Position numbers and translations under genes: made by a program
In this document: positions 19,902 to 28,026 of the stretch, in pieces
Layout of the letters: the number at the start of each line of letters is the position of its first letter
Position numbering within the stretch: the first letter of the stretch is position 1
Assembly (NCBI GenBank): GCA_017938645.1
Contig: JAGBBE010000101.1
Coordinates: 24,691-88,690, forward strand
Source: Clostridia bacterium
GTDB lineage: Bacteria > Bacillota_A > Clostridia > Christensenellales > Aristaeellaceae
DNA length: 64,000 nucleotides
Reading direction: 5' to 3'
Notes under the pieces: model-generated
What the model was told of the DNA's origin: nothing
The model's input: only the letters and a program-made list of their open reading frames with translations
Database searches by the model: none

Positions 19902-20510
19902 TTAGAAAAATCGATACAGTGACACAACCTTGCCCAGAATTGTCAGTTCGTCAACAATGATGGGATCCATCGTAGAATTCTCAGGCTGAAGTCGGAAAAC
20001 GCCATTTTCTTTATAATAGCGCTTTACAGTAGCTTCGTCTTCGATCATCGCAATAACGATATCTCCATTATATGCATCGCTTTGCTTGCGTACGATTACA
20101 TAATCTCCATCAAGAATACCCGCCTCGATCATGCTGTCTCCGCGAACCGAGAGAATGTAGTGTTCGCCGCTTCCAAGCATGCTCTGAGGCAAAGGGATAT
20201 AGTCCTCAATGTTTTCAGTAGCCAGAATCGGCACACCTGCTGTAACCCGACCGACTACAGGCACATTTACCAGATCGGTTCGGTACAGCTGATGATCTGC
20301 CGGAACAGATATCGCTCTGGGTTTCATGGAATCACGATTCAAGAGTCCCTTTTTTTCGAGGCGAATCAAGTGTCCGTGTACAGTGGATGTGCTTTTCAGC
20401 CCCGTTGCTTCACAAATCTCACGAACAGATGGGGGATATCCCTTCTGAAGGGTTGCTTTTTCGATGTACGCAAGGATTTTACTCTGGCTGTCTCCTCGTG
20501 GATGACTCAT
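19902..20510 (-). CDS. lexA: LexA repressor
   Basis: 202 residues. N-terminal winged helix ([33 protein letters not shown]), the self-cleavage Ala-Gly in VTAGVPILA, the catalytic serine in [11 protein letters not shown] and the catalytic lysine in DEATVKRYY. LexA represses SOS genes until RecA filaments trigger autocleavage. RBS AAGGAGG. A LexA-box-like operator and promoter lie just upstream, consistent with autoregulation. Confidence 0.96.
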   Translation of the reverse strand: MSHPRGDSQSKILAYIEKATLQKGYPPSVREICEATGLKSTSTVHGHLIRLEKKGLLNRDSMKPRAISVPADHQLYRTDLVNVPVVGRVTAGVPILATENIEDYIPLPQSMLGSGEHYILSVRGDSMIEAGILDGDYVIVRKQSDAYNGDIVIAMIEDEATVKRYYKENGVFRLQPENSTMDPIIVDELTILGKVVSLYRFF

Positions 20511-20544
20511 TGCACACCATTCCTCCTTACGTTTACTACTTTAT

Positions 20545-20573
20545 AGAATACCAAAAAAAGATCCTGTTTGCAA
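20545..20573 (-). promoter_or_regulatory. lexA promoter
   Basis: Minus strand TTGCAA (20568-20573), 17-base spacer, TATTCT (20545-20550), about 35 bases before the lexA ATG. Confidence 0.75.
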
Positions 20574-20580
20574 GCATTTG

Positions 20581-20594
20581 CGAACAAATGTTTC
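20581..20594. promoter_or_regulatory. LexA (SOS) box
   Basis: CGAACAAATGTTTC fits the Bacillus/Clostridium LexA-box consensus CGAAC-N4-GTTYC. It lies 7 bases upstream of the lexA -35 box and touches the stop codon of the recombinase gene, so lexA is probably self-repressed. Confidence 0.8.
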
Positions 20595-21694
20595 TATTTC
20601 TCACGATCTTCACTTCTGGAAGGAAGATGTACATTGCGCGCAGCTTCGCGTCTGCGTTCATCGCTCATAGCTGCGTAATGACGTCGTGTTGTATTTACGT
20701 CAGAATGCCCCAAGGCGTCTGCGACCAGGTAAATATCTTCCGTTTCATGATATAGCCTGGTTGCATAGGTACTGCGAAGCTTGTGTGGGCTCATCTTTTT
20801 CTTCAAAGGAACTGCGATGGAACAATACTTCTTAACCATCAATTGAACAGCACGCTGGGAAATCCTGCGTTTCTGAAGGGAAAGAAAGAGTGCATTTTCA
20901 TCCTCTTTCGAGGATGGTTTGATTTGCTTTCTCTCGACAAGATAGCTTTGCAGAGCATCGGCGACTTCTTGAGGGAAATACAAAATGACCTGATTGCCGC
21001 CTTTGCGTGTGACAAGAACAGCATTGTTATAGAAATCAAGATCAGTGATATCTATTCCTACACATTCACTGACACGTATGCCAGTTCCCAAAAAGAGCAT
21101 CAGAATAGCATAATCACGCTTCTGGGTATGCTGATGATAACGCTGCTGAGTTTCCGTGAGCTGAGAGCCGTCTTCGGCAATAGCAAGCAATCTTTCAACC
21201 TCTGGACCAATCAAATGCAGAATCGGTTTTTCATGCAGTTTTGGAAGCGAAACCAAAGCAGCGATATTTCCTTTGATTCGTTCGGATTTGAACATATAAT
21301 CAAAATAGGAACGAAGAGATGAAAGTTTACGCATGACGCCGCATTCATGGTTGCGGAGAACTTTTTGCTGTTCAATTGTTTCGCCAATAAATTCATCCTT
21401 ATAATACAAGGTCAGATAATCTGCATATGCTGTCAGATTTCTGGCAGTAAATTGACCCAGATCTTCGTCTGTCCAATTCTCGGGCGATTTATCAGCGAAA
21501 TATGGAATCTCCTTCGTTGCAAAGGTACAAAACGTCTGTAAATCGATCGTGTACGCCATACGGGTAAGTACACTGGTTGTCATAGCGATGCTGTTGATAA
21601 AATCGCTGCAGGAAGATGGAAGATTTTGAAGCATCGCGCGTATCTTTTCAGTACGATCTGTATTGAGCTTTTCCTGATAAGTGAGATTTGCCAC
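20594..21694 (-). CDS. Tyrosine recombinase (XerC/integrase family)
   Basis: 366 residues from the GTG at 21694, preceded by AGGAGG at 8 bases; an upstream in-frame TTG at 21712 would precede that RBS. The N-terminal SAM-like core-binding domain spans about 30-145. All catalytic residues are present: Arg207 in GTGIRVSE, Lys231 in TRKGGN, His304 and Arg307 in SPHKLRSTYAT, His330 in LGHSDVNTT and Tyr340 in RRHYA. It is longer than XerC/XerD (about 300), mainly at the N-terminus. It may be the chromosome-dimer resolvase or a dedicated recombinase. A 34-bp imperfect palindrome lies in its leader (21736-21769). Confidence 0.88.
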   Translation of the reverse strand: MANLTYQEKLNTDRTEKIRAMLQNLPSSCSDFINSIAMTTSVLTRMAYTIDLQTFCTFATKEIPYFADKSPENWTDEDLGQFTARNLTAYADYLTLYYKDEFIGETIEQQKVLRNHECGVMRKLSSLRSYFDYMFKSERIKGNIAALVSLPKLHEKPILHLIGPEVERLLAIAEDGSQLTETQQRYHQHTQKRDYAILMLFLGTGIRVSECVGIDITDLDFYNNAVLVTRKGGNQVILYFPQEVADALQSYLVERKQIKPSSKEDENALFLSLQKRRISQRAVQLMVKKYCSIAVPLKKKMSPHKLRSTYATRLYHETEDIYLVADALGHSDVNTTRRHYAAMSDERRREAARNVHLPSRSEDREK

Positions 21695-21735
21695 GCAAAA
21701 GCCTCCTGTCAATAAAAAGGCTGAATTATGCCCTT

Positions 21736-21769
21736 AATTATTCGTAAAAGTGTTCTTTAGCGAATAGTT
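21736..21769. repeat. 34-bp imperfect palindrome in the recombinase leader
   Basis: Outer arms AATTATTCG and CGAATAGTT match at 8 of 9 positions; counting inward, 12 of 17 pairs match. It begins 7 bases past the recombinase -10 box and ends about 40 bases before the gene start. The size and 13-8-13 type layout resemble a tyrosine-recombinase core site, but an operator is equally possible. Confidence 0.5.
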
Positions 21770-21776
21770 CTATTTT

Positions 21777-21805
21777 AGTCTACTATACTCTCCTTATTAT
21801 GTCAA
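21777..21805 (-). promoter_or_regulatory. Promoter of the tyrosine recombinase gene
   Basis: Minus strand consensus TTGACA (21800-21805), 17-base spacer, TAGACT (21777-21782). Predicted start of transcription falls at the palindrome 21736-21769. Confidence 0.65.
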
Positions 21806-21820
21806 GTAAATTAGTTTATC

Positions 21821-21864
21821 AAAAAACGCTGTCCAATGGTTTGCAAAAGGCAAATAGACAGCGT
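21821..21864 (-). terminator. Terminator after rnhA
   Basis: Minus strand ACGCTGTC and GACAGCGT arms around a 23-base loop, followed by TTTTTT. Confidence 0.8.
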
Positions 21865-21905
21865 GCTTATTGGCATCATTTTGATTTCTGTTCCGGTGTG
21901 GGTCG

Positions 21906-22397
21906 TCAATTGGAGTCGGACTCTTCCCCATTGATTCGACGATATTCCTTAATGGCAGATGTAGCAAGTTCATCACACCGATTGTTCCAGGGATTATCGG
22001 CGTGACCCTTCACTTTGTAAAAGCGAACGTCATGCTTTTTGATCTTGATGATCTGTAGCAGCAATTTCCAAAGATCAGTATTTTCAACCGGCTGTTTTTT
22101 GCTGTTTATCCAGCCATTGCGCTGCCAGTTATCTATCCAGTGGTCATTAAAGGCGTTTACCGTGTAGGCGGAGTCTGAATAGACCTCAACAATACAAGGT
22201 TCCTTCAGAGCACCAAGACCGCTGATCACCGCAAAAATCTCCATACGGTTATTGGTGGTATTTGGCATGTGACCGGACATCTCTTTGGTTTTCCCATTGT
22301 AGTTGAGAATGCATCCCCAACCACCAGGTCCAGGATTACCAGAGCAGGCTCCGTCTGTATAAAGTTGGACAGTTCTTTTGCGGACAACTTCGCTCAT
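21906..22397 (-). CDS. rnhA: Ribonuclease HI
   Basis: 163 residues. The DEDD catalytic set is seen in YTDGACSGNPGPGGWG, NNRMEI, VYSDSAYTVNAF and NRCDELA, and the basic handle loop NWQRNGWINSKKQPVEN is present. RNase HI cuts RNA in RNA-DNA hybrids, complementing RNase HII at the window start. The ATG at 22397 lies 8 bases after AAAGGG and shares one base with the proC stop; a GTG at 22400 is the alternative start. It forms an operon with proC. Confidence 0.95.
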   Translation of the reverse strand: MSEVVRKRTVQLYTDGACSGNPGPGGWGCILNYNGKTKEMSGHMPNTTNNRMEIFAVISGLGALKEPCIVEVYSDSAYTVNAFNDHWIDNWQRNGWINSKKQPVENTDLWKLLLQIIKIKKHDVRFYKVKGHADNPWNNRCDELATSAIKEYRRINGEESDSN

Positions 22398-23212
22398 CAC
22401 TTATTCCCTTTCTGGGTCATTTTCTGATTCTTTTCCGCGCACGCAACCATAGCATCCATCACAGCAGCTCGTAATCCGCCTTTTTCAAGCATCTGAACAG
22501 CTTCAATCGTCGTTCCTCCAGGAGAGCAAACATTGTCTTTCAGAACAGCCGGATGCTGATGAGTGTCAAGGACCATCTTTGCAGCCCCCATCACAGCCTG
22601 AGCAGCGGATTCAATGGCCATCGGGCGGAACATGCCTAGCTTTACAGCAGCATCTGCCATCGCTTCAATAAACATGAATACGTATGCAGGACTGCTTCCG
22701 CTCACAGCGATCACAGCGTCAATCAAGCGTTCGGGAATCATCTGAACCATTCCGAGCGTTTCGAACAGAGACTTAGCCCAATTCAGATCATCAGCAGACA
22801 GTGTGGTTTCCTGACAGATTGCTGTAAGACCTGCACCAACCAGCGCAGGAGTATTCGGCATGACACGCAGCACAGGCGATCCGCATTCCCCCAGTTCCTG
22901 ATTGAGCATGTCCAACGACCAACCGGCTGCGATAGAAATAATCTTTTTGTTGCTGTTCAGATAGGGTTTAATCTCACTGAGTACAATATTGAAAAAGATC
23001 GGCTTAATAGCAAGGACGATCCACTCACATTTTGCAGCAAGCTCAGCATTGCTTTTTGCTGGAACAATCCCGGACTCAATCTGCCAGTTAGAAAGCAGTT
23101 TTTCATTCAGATCAAATACCATTGTATCTTCGGACTTCAGAAATCCGGCTTTTAGTGCACCCTTCAAAATGGCGCCGCCCATATTTCCGGCGCCGATAAA
23201 ACCGATTTTCAT
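22397..23212 (-). CDS. proC: Pyrroline-5-carboxylate reductase
   Basis: 271 residues. N-terminal Rossmann motif IGFIGAGNMGGAILKG for NAD(P)H, then the conserved RVMPNTPALVGAGLTAI and the C-terminal SPGGTTIEAVQMLEKGGLRAAVMDA helices. It catalyses the last step of proline synthesis. RBS GAGGTG precedes the ATG. proA lies 21 kb away in this window; proB is not here, so the pathway genes are dispersed. Confidence 0.96.
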   Translation of the reverse strand: MKIGFIGAGNMGGAILKGALKAGFLKSEDTMVFDLNEKLLSNWQIESGIVPAKSNAELAAKCEWIVLAIKPIFFNIVLSEIKPYLNSNKKIISIAAGWSLDMLNQELGECGSPVLRVMPNTPALVGAGLTAICQETTLSADDLNWAKSLFETLGMVQMIPERLIDAVIAVSGSSPAYVFMFIEAMADAAVKLGMFRPMAIESAAQAVMGAAKMVLDTHQHPAVLKDNVCSPGGTTIEAVQMLEKGGLRAAVMDAMVACAEKNQKMTQKGNK

Positions 23213-23238
23213 TTTGACACCTCTTACTCATGCACAAA

Positions 23239-23263
23239 CGCGGCGGACAAAGCGTCCGCCGCG
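23239..23263 (-). terminator. GC-rich hairpin between rnfB and proC
   Basis: Perfect 10-bp arms CGCGGCGGAC and GTCCGCCGCG around a 5-base loop. On the minus strand it follows rnfB, but only a weak T-rich tract (GTTTGTG) comes after, so it may be a leaky terminator or mRNA 3'-end stabiliser. Confidence 0.55.
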
Positions 23264-23291
23264 AAGATTGTGATACTGTTCAACGGCAGGA

Positions 23292-24320
23292 TTACTCTTC
23301 GCTGCCAACCTTGGCGTTTTCATCGCGGGCATGCTCACGAACATGCATGGTGATGGCCTTCTTGGGGCACTTCTTAGCGCATTCGCCGCAGCCGGTACAG
23401 GCTTCATTCACTTCGTGAATCTGCTTCAGTACACCAGAAATAGCATCAAACTTACAAGTGCGCTTGCAGATTGTGCATCCGATACACAAGTCGCGGTCAA
23501 TCTCAGCAATCTGACGGTTTTCGAAATCGCCCCACAGCGCGCCGGTCGGACACTTCTCAGCACACATCATGCAGCCAACGCACTTGTTCATGTCGATCAC
23601 AGGCAGATTGTTCTCCATGGTGATCGCACCGAACTGACAGGCTTTTTCGCACATTTTACAGCCAATACAACCGATCTTGCAGTTGTCACGAACAACCTTG
23701 CCAGCTTCGGCGGCACGGCACAGCAGGCGAACAGGAACGGTCTCGGGCTGCAGGCTCAGCACATGCTTGGGACAAGCGCGGACACAGGCGCCGCAGCTCT
23801 GACACTTTTCAGGATCAACTTCGGCAATGCCAGTACGTTCGTTGATGTGAATAGCGTCAAACTTACAGGCACGAACACAGGTGCCCAGACCCAGACAAGC
23901 ATACTTACAAGCACGGTTGCCCTCATTGATCAGGGAAGCGGCAACACAATCATGGATGCCGTGATAATCAAACTTGTTCAGGCAGCGTTCAGAAGAACCC
24001 TGACAGACAACCGTAGCAATATTGCGAACCTGATCAGGCATCGCTTCAATGCCAAGAATCTTGGCAATCTCATTGGCAACAGCAGCACCGCCTACAGGAC
24101 AAGCGCTGATGGGGGCCTTACCCGCAACGATGGCATCAGCCAGAGCATCACAGCCAGCAAATCCACAGCCGCCGCAATTGGCGCCAGGAAGTGCGCTGCG
24201 CACTTCATCGCGCTGAGGATTCGAAGGCACTTCAAACACCTTGTTGGCAACAATCAGCAGCAGACCAAAGCCCAGACCGAGTGCGCCCAGAACAAGGACA
24301 GCAATCAAAATAGCAGACAT
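23292..24320 (-). CDS. rnfB: Rnf complex subunit RnfB, polyferredoxin
   Basis: 342 residues. One N-terminal membrane helix is followed by the Fe-S domain NCGGCGFAGCDALADAI with ACPVGG. Six ferredoxin-type cysteine motifs then come in tandem (for example CQSCGACVRACP, CVGCMMCAEKCP, CTGCGECAKKCP), the extended form seen in acetogens and other Clostridia. RnfB accepts electrons from reduced ferredoxin. It is the last gene of rnfC-D-E-A-B. C- and G-rich synonymous codons suggest high expression. Confidence 0.95.
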   Translation of the reverse strand: MSAILIAVLVLGALGLGFGLLLIVANKVFEVPSNPQRDEVRSALPGANCGGCGFAGCDALADAIVAGKAPISACPVGGAAVANEIAKILGIEAMPDQVRNIATVVCQGSSERCLNKFDYHGIHDCVAASLINEGNRACKYACLGLGTCVRACKFDAIHINERTGIAEVDPEKCQSCGACVRACPKHVLSLQPETVPVRLLCRAAEAGKVVRDNCKIGCIGCKMCEKACQFGAITMENNLPVIDMNKCVGCMMCAEKCPTGALWGDFENRQIAEIDRDLCIGCTICKRTCKFDAISGVLKQIHEVNEACTGCGECAKKCPKKAITMHVREHARDENAKVGSEE

Positions 24321-24338
24321 TTGAATAGCTCTCCTTTC

Positions 24339-24914
24339 TTAAATCAGGCCAGAGAAGCCCTGGAATGCGAGGGACATCAGGCTTGCGGCGATCAGAGCAC
24401 CGGGGAAGCCATCCATCCACTTGGGCATGTTGCTGGTAGAAAGACGTTCACGAATGCTGGCGAAGAGAACAATAGCCAGCGTGAAGCCCAAAGCGGAGGC
24501 AACGCCATTCACAACGGACTCAACCAGATTGTAGCCTTCGCGGGTATTCAGCAGAGCCATACCGAGCACGGCACAGTTGGTCGTGATCAGAGGCAGATAA
24601 ACACCCAGTGCCTCATACAGAGAACGGCTGATTTTCTTCAGCGCGATTTCAACAATCTGAACCAGTACAGCGATAACCAGAATGAAAGCAATCGTCTGCA
24701 TGTATTCAAGATTGAAGGGGACCAGCAGATAGGTCTGAACGAAATAGGTAATCAGAGAAGCCAGCGCCATAACAAAGGTAACAGCCATACCCATGCCGGC
24801 AGCAGTTTCCACCTTCTTAGAGACGCCAAGGAAGGGACAGATGCCCAGGAACTGCGACATAACGTAGTTATTAACAAGCACGCCGCCGATAACGATCAAC
24901 ATCAGCTCGTTCAC
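24339..24914 (-). CDS. rnfA: Rnf complex subunit RnfA
   Basis: 191 residues with six membrane helices. N-terminus NNYVMSQFLGICPFLGVSKKVETAAGMG and the later NCAVLGMALLN carry the conserved cysteines that hold the membrane-embedded iron-sulfur cluster shared with RnfE. Starts with GTG overlapping the rnfE stop as GTGA. Part of the Na+ or H+ pumping ferredoxin:NAD+ oxidoreductase. Confidence 0.95.
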   Translation of the reverse strand: MNELMLIVIGGVLVNNYVMSQFLGICPFLGVSKKVETAAGMGMAVTFVMALASLITYFVQTYLLVPFNLEYMQTIAFILVIAVLVQIVEIALKKISRSLYEALGVYLPLITTNCAVLGMALLNTREGYNLVESVVNGVASALGFTLAIVLFASIRERLSTSNMPKWMDGFPGALIAASLMSLAFQGFSGLI

Positions 24915-25549
24915 GCGATCTCCCCCTTTGCCTTCATCTGTTTGCGCTTACCAATGTAATTGACAAGAGCATTTACAATCAGGATCATTACGCCCAGAGT
25001 CAGGAAGCCGCCCGTAGGAGCGATAATGATGGACATGGGCTTGTAGCCAGCAGGCATCACAGCCATACCGAACCACTTGCCGCTGCCGATGATTTCACGA
25101 ACAGAAGCCAGCAGGGTCAGCGCACCGGTGAAGCCGAGGCCCATGCCCAAACCGTCAAAGATAGACGGCAGAACAGGATTCTTGAACGCGAAGGATTCTG
25201 CACGGGCGAAGATAATGCAGTTCACAACGATCAGCGGAATGTAGATGCCCAGCGTGCTGGACAGAGCAGGCAGAAACGCCTTGATGATCAGGTCGATGAT
25301 CGTAACGAAGGTCGCAATAACAACAACAAAGCTGGGAATACGAACCTTCTCAGGAATCACATTGCGCAGCAGCGAGATGACCATGTTGGAGAAGACAAGC
25401 ACGAACGTGGTTGCCAGACCCATGCCAACGCCGGAGGAAGCGGCGGTGGAGATGGCCAGCGTGGGACACATACCCAGCAGCAGGCGGAAGGTCGGGTTTT
25501 CGTTCAGAATGCCATTGAAGAATACTTTTGAAAGAGACTTCTTCTTCAC
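24911..25549 (-). CDS. rnfE: Rnf complex subunit RnfE
   Basis: 212 residues, six membrane helices, paralogous to RnfA and inserted in opposite orientation. NPTFRLLLGMCPTLAISTAASSG and IVVNCIIFARAESFA hold its conserved cysteines. The GTG start overlaps the rnfD stop as GTGA and has GGAGGT 8 bases upstream. In the usual Rnf order rnfG would lie between rnfD and rnfE; here the two genes overlap. Confidence 0.94.
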   Translation of the reverse strand: MKKKSLSKVFFNGILNENPTFRLLLGMCPTLAISTAASSGVGMGLATTFVLVFSNMVISLLRNVIPEKVRIPSFVVVIATFVTIIDLIIKAFLPALSSTLGIYIPLIVVNCIIFARAESFAFKNPVLPSIFDGLGMGLGFTGALTLLASVREIIGSGKWFGMAVMPAGYKPMSIIIAPTGGFLTLGVMILIVNALVNYIGKRKQMKAKGEIA

Positions 25550-26580
25550 GCCTTAGCACCTCCCTTGTTATCCTCGCCCTTCTTAGTCTTGGCGGGCTTA
25601 GGCTCCTTTACAGCACCAAAGGTGCGGGGAGCGGTCCACTTGTCGATCAAGGGCGTAAGAACGTTCATGAACAGGATGCCGAAGGAGCAGCCTTCGGGAT
25701 ATCCGTTGTTGAAAACACGGATGATGAACAGGATCAGCGCACAGCCGATGCCCATGATCACTCGGCCAGTCTTGGTGACAGGACAGGTGACGTAGTCAGT
25801 CGCCATGAAGAATGCACCCAGAATGAGGCCGCCGCTCAGAAGCTGATACAGCGCGCTTTCGGTGGTGCCGGGAGCGTAGAAGGTACCGGTCTGAATCCAG
25901 AACAGGATCAGAGCAGTGCCGATAAAAGATACCGGTACACGCCAGTCGATCACGCGACGAACAATCAGGTAAACACCGCCCAGAATGAGGGTAAGCTTGC
26001 AGGTCTCGCCCAGCATACCGGGAACCTCGCCAACAAACAGCTGCCACAGAGAGTAACCGCTGTTGACCAGAGGAGTAGCAGAAGCAACAGCATCAGCCTC
26101 GATCTTAGCCAGACCGAAGAGCTGACCGCCGGCAGGAATGGCAGTAGCCGCCATCAGAGCCGTCCAGGACAGCATCAGGATGGTGCGGGCAGCCAAAGCG
26201 GGGTTCATAAAGTTCTGACCCAGACCGCCGAACATCTGCTTGACCAGAATGATGGCCAGAGCGGAACCAATGGCAGCGATCCACCAGGGAGCATTGGCAG
26301 GAATGTTGAAGGCCAGCAGCAGGCCGGTAACAACTGCGCTGAGATCAGCAATGGTGGACTTCTGGTGAGTCAGGCGCTCATACACCCACTCGGAAAGCAC
26401 GGCAGAAGCAACAGCCACGAGGATCAGCATTAAAGCAGGAGCGCCGAAGAACCACACAGCCGCCAACGCGGTGGGCAGAAGCGCGATCACGACATCCAAC
26501 ATGATACCGCGGGTGGAAACCGACTTATTACGCAGGAAAGGAGACGAGGATACAATCAGCTTGCTTTGCATAAAGATCAC
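25546..26580 (-). CDS. rnfD: Rnf complex subunit RnfD
   Basis: 344 residues with about nine membrane helices. The DAVASATPL segment near residue 169 fits the flavin-attachment threonine found in RnfD and NqrB. FNIPANAPWWIAAIGSALAI and GQNFMNPALAARTIL are family blocks. A Lys/Pro/Gly-rich C-terminal tail of about 20 residues is extra. The GTG start at 26580 overlaps the rnfC stop, 4 bases after AAAGGAG; an ATG at 26571, 13 bases from it, is an alternative. Confidence 0.93.
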   Translation of the reverse strand: MIFMQSKLIVSSSPFLRNKSVSTRGIMLDVVIALLPTALAAVWFFGAPALMLILVAVASAVLSEWVYERLTHQKSTIADLSAVVTGLLLAFNIPANAPWWIAAIGSALAIILVKQMFGGLGQNFMNPALAARTILMLSWTALMAATAIPAGGQLFGLAKIEADAVASATPLVNSGYSLWQLFVGEVPGMLGETCKLTLILGGVYLIVRRVIDWRVPVSFIGTALILFWIQTGTFYAPGTTESALYQLLSGGLILGAFFMATDYVTCPVTKTGRVIMGIGCALILFIIRVFNNGYPEGCSFGILFMNVLTPLIDKWTAPRTFGAVKEPKPAKTKKGEDNKGGAKA

Positions 26581-27923
26581 TTAGCTCCTTTCTGAGCAGC
26601 AGCCTCTTTGCGGCGCTGGGTAATAATACGCTTCGCTACACGGCAGCTCTGCGTAAGATTGCGACGGGACGGACAAGCCCATGCACAGGAACCACATTCC
26701 ATGCAGTTCATCGCGTTCAGGCGCTCGGCCTCTTCGAACAGATCCTTGCGCACAAAACGGTCGATGGAAGCAGGCATAAGCTTCATGGGACAGGCTTCAA
26801 CACAGCGTCCGCAGCGGATGCAGGGCTGCTCTTCTTCGAGAGAAGAATTCTGTTCCAGAGCAAGAATACCACTGCAGCCCTTGGTTACAGGGATATCCTG
26901 ACGGCTGATAGCCATGCCCATCATGGGGCCGCCGTAGATCAGCATGCTGGCTTCATCCAGAAGACCTTCAGAAGTATCGATCAGCCATTCAACAGGAGCG
27001 CCGATGCGAACCAGATAGTTTGCAGGCTTCTTGACGCAGCCACCGACGGTTACAATGCGCTCAATGAGGGGACGGCCTTCATACACCGCGCGATGCAGCG
27101 CATAACAGGTGCCGACGTTGCACACGATAACACCCTGATCCAGAGGCAGACCGCCCATGCGTACCTTGCGGCCGGTGAGAGCATAAACAAGCTGCTTTTC
27201 GCCGCCCTGCGGGTACTTGGTCTTCAGCGCAACGGTGCTGCAGTTGGAATACTTGCCACAGGCCTTGCTGAGCGCTTCGACGGCATCGGGCTTGTTGTCC
27301 TCAACGCCGATGATGACCTTTTCGATTCCAAGAGTCTTCTGAATCAGATGAGCGCCGGAAACAATCTGCTCAGCATGCTGGAGCATCAGTCGATGGTCGG
27401 CAGAAAGATAAGGCTCACACTCAGCGCCGTTAAGCACGAGGGTATCAACCTTCTTGCCGGCAGGAACATTGAGCTTGATAGCCGTGGGGAACGTAGCGCC
27501 GCCAAGACCGACAATACCCATCTGACGAGCCAGATTGGAAAGCTCGGCAACGCTGAGATTTTCAGGATTGGCGGCAGGAGTCAATTCCACCCACTCATCC
27601 TTGAAATCGTTATCGATAATCACGCACATCTGCTGCGTACCGTTAGCCAAAATACAAGGCTGGCAGGCCACCACGACACCCGAGACAGAAGCGTGAACAG
27701 CAGCGCTCATGCCGCCTACAGGTTCGCCGATCATCTGGCCGACCTTAACGGTATCGCCCTTGCTGACCAGCGCCTTGCAGGGCGCTCCGATATGCTGCTG
27801 AAGCGGAATTACCACACGAGAAGGCTGCGGCGCTTCCACGATGGGCAGACCTGCTGTTACAGCCTTGCCGCCCTTTCCCTCATGCGGATGGATTCCGCCG
27901 GGAAAACTGTGTACGGTACTCAT
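26577..27923 (-). CDS. rnfC: Rnf complex subunit RnfC
   Basis: 448 residues from the ATG at 27923, 9 bases after GGAAGGA; ATG 27929 and a more upstream frame opening at 27959 are alternatives. N-terminus SFPGGIHPHEGKGG is typical. The NADH/FMN-binding part has VGLGGATFPTAIKL and LNGAECEPYL. Two four-cysteine clusters are CIRCGRCVEACP and CMECGSCAWACP. RnfC is the cytoplasmic NAD+-reducing subunit. It is the first gene of the operon. Confidence 0.95.
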   Translation of the reverse strand: MSTVHSFPGGIHPHEGKGGKAVTAGLPIVEAPQPSRVVIPLQQHIGAPCKALVSKGDTVKVGQMIGEPVGGMSAAVHASVSGVVVACQPCILANGTQQMCVIIDNDFKDEWVELTPAANPENLSVAELSNLARQMGIVGLGGATFPTAIKLNVPAGKKVDTLVLNGAECEPYLSADHRLMLQHAEQIVSGAHLIQKTLGIEKVIIGVEDNKPDAVEALSKACGKYSNCSTVALKTKYPQGGEKQLVYALTGRKVRMGGLPLDQGVIVCNVGTCYALHRAVYEGRPLIERIVTVGGCVKKPANYLVRIGAPVEWLIDTSEGLLDEASMLIYGGPMMGMAISRQDIPVTKGCSGILALEQNSSLEEEQPCIRCGRCVEACPMKLMPASIDRFVRKDLFEEAERLNAMNCMECGSCAWACPSRRNLTQSCRVAKRIITQRRKEAAAQKGAK

Positions 27924-27954
27924 GTACATTCGTCCTTCCTGAACAATTTTAATG

Positions 27955-27980
27955 AGCATGCATAGCCATGCTTAAGTATA
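27955..27980 (-). promoter_or_regulatory. Probable rnf operon promoter element with inverted repeat
   Basis: Minus strand TATACT at 27975-27980 can serve as -10; no good -35 is seen 17 bases upstream. Directly downstream lies AGCATG-N6-CATGCT (27955-27972), a perfect 6-bp inverted repeat where a repressor could bind. The regulator is unknown; it does not fit the Rex consensus. Confidence 0.4.
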
Positions 27981-28026
27981 TCACAAACTAACACACAGGG
28001 AAAGGATCGTTACAACTTTCACAAAA

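Noticed and set aside
23331..24959. 542-codon plus-strand frame across rnfB and rnfA
   Set aside because: It crosses two confident minus-strand genes, lacks an RBS and encodes a low-complexity His/Asn/Gln-rich chain.
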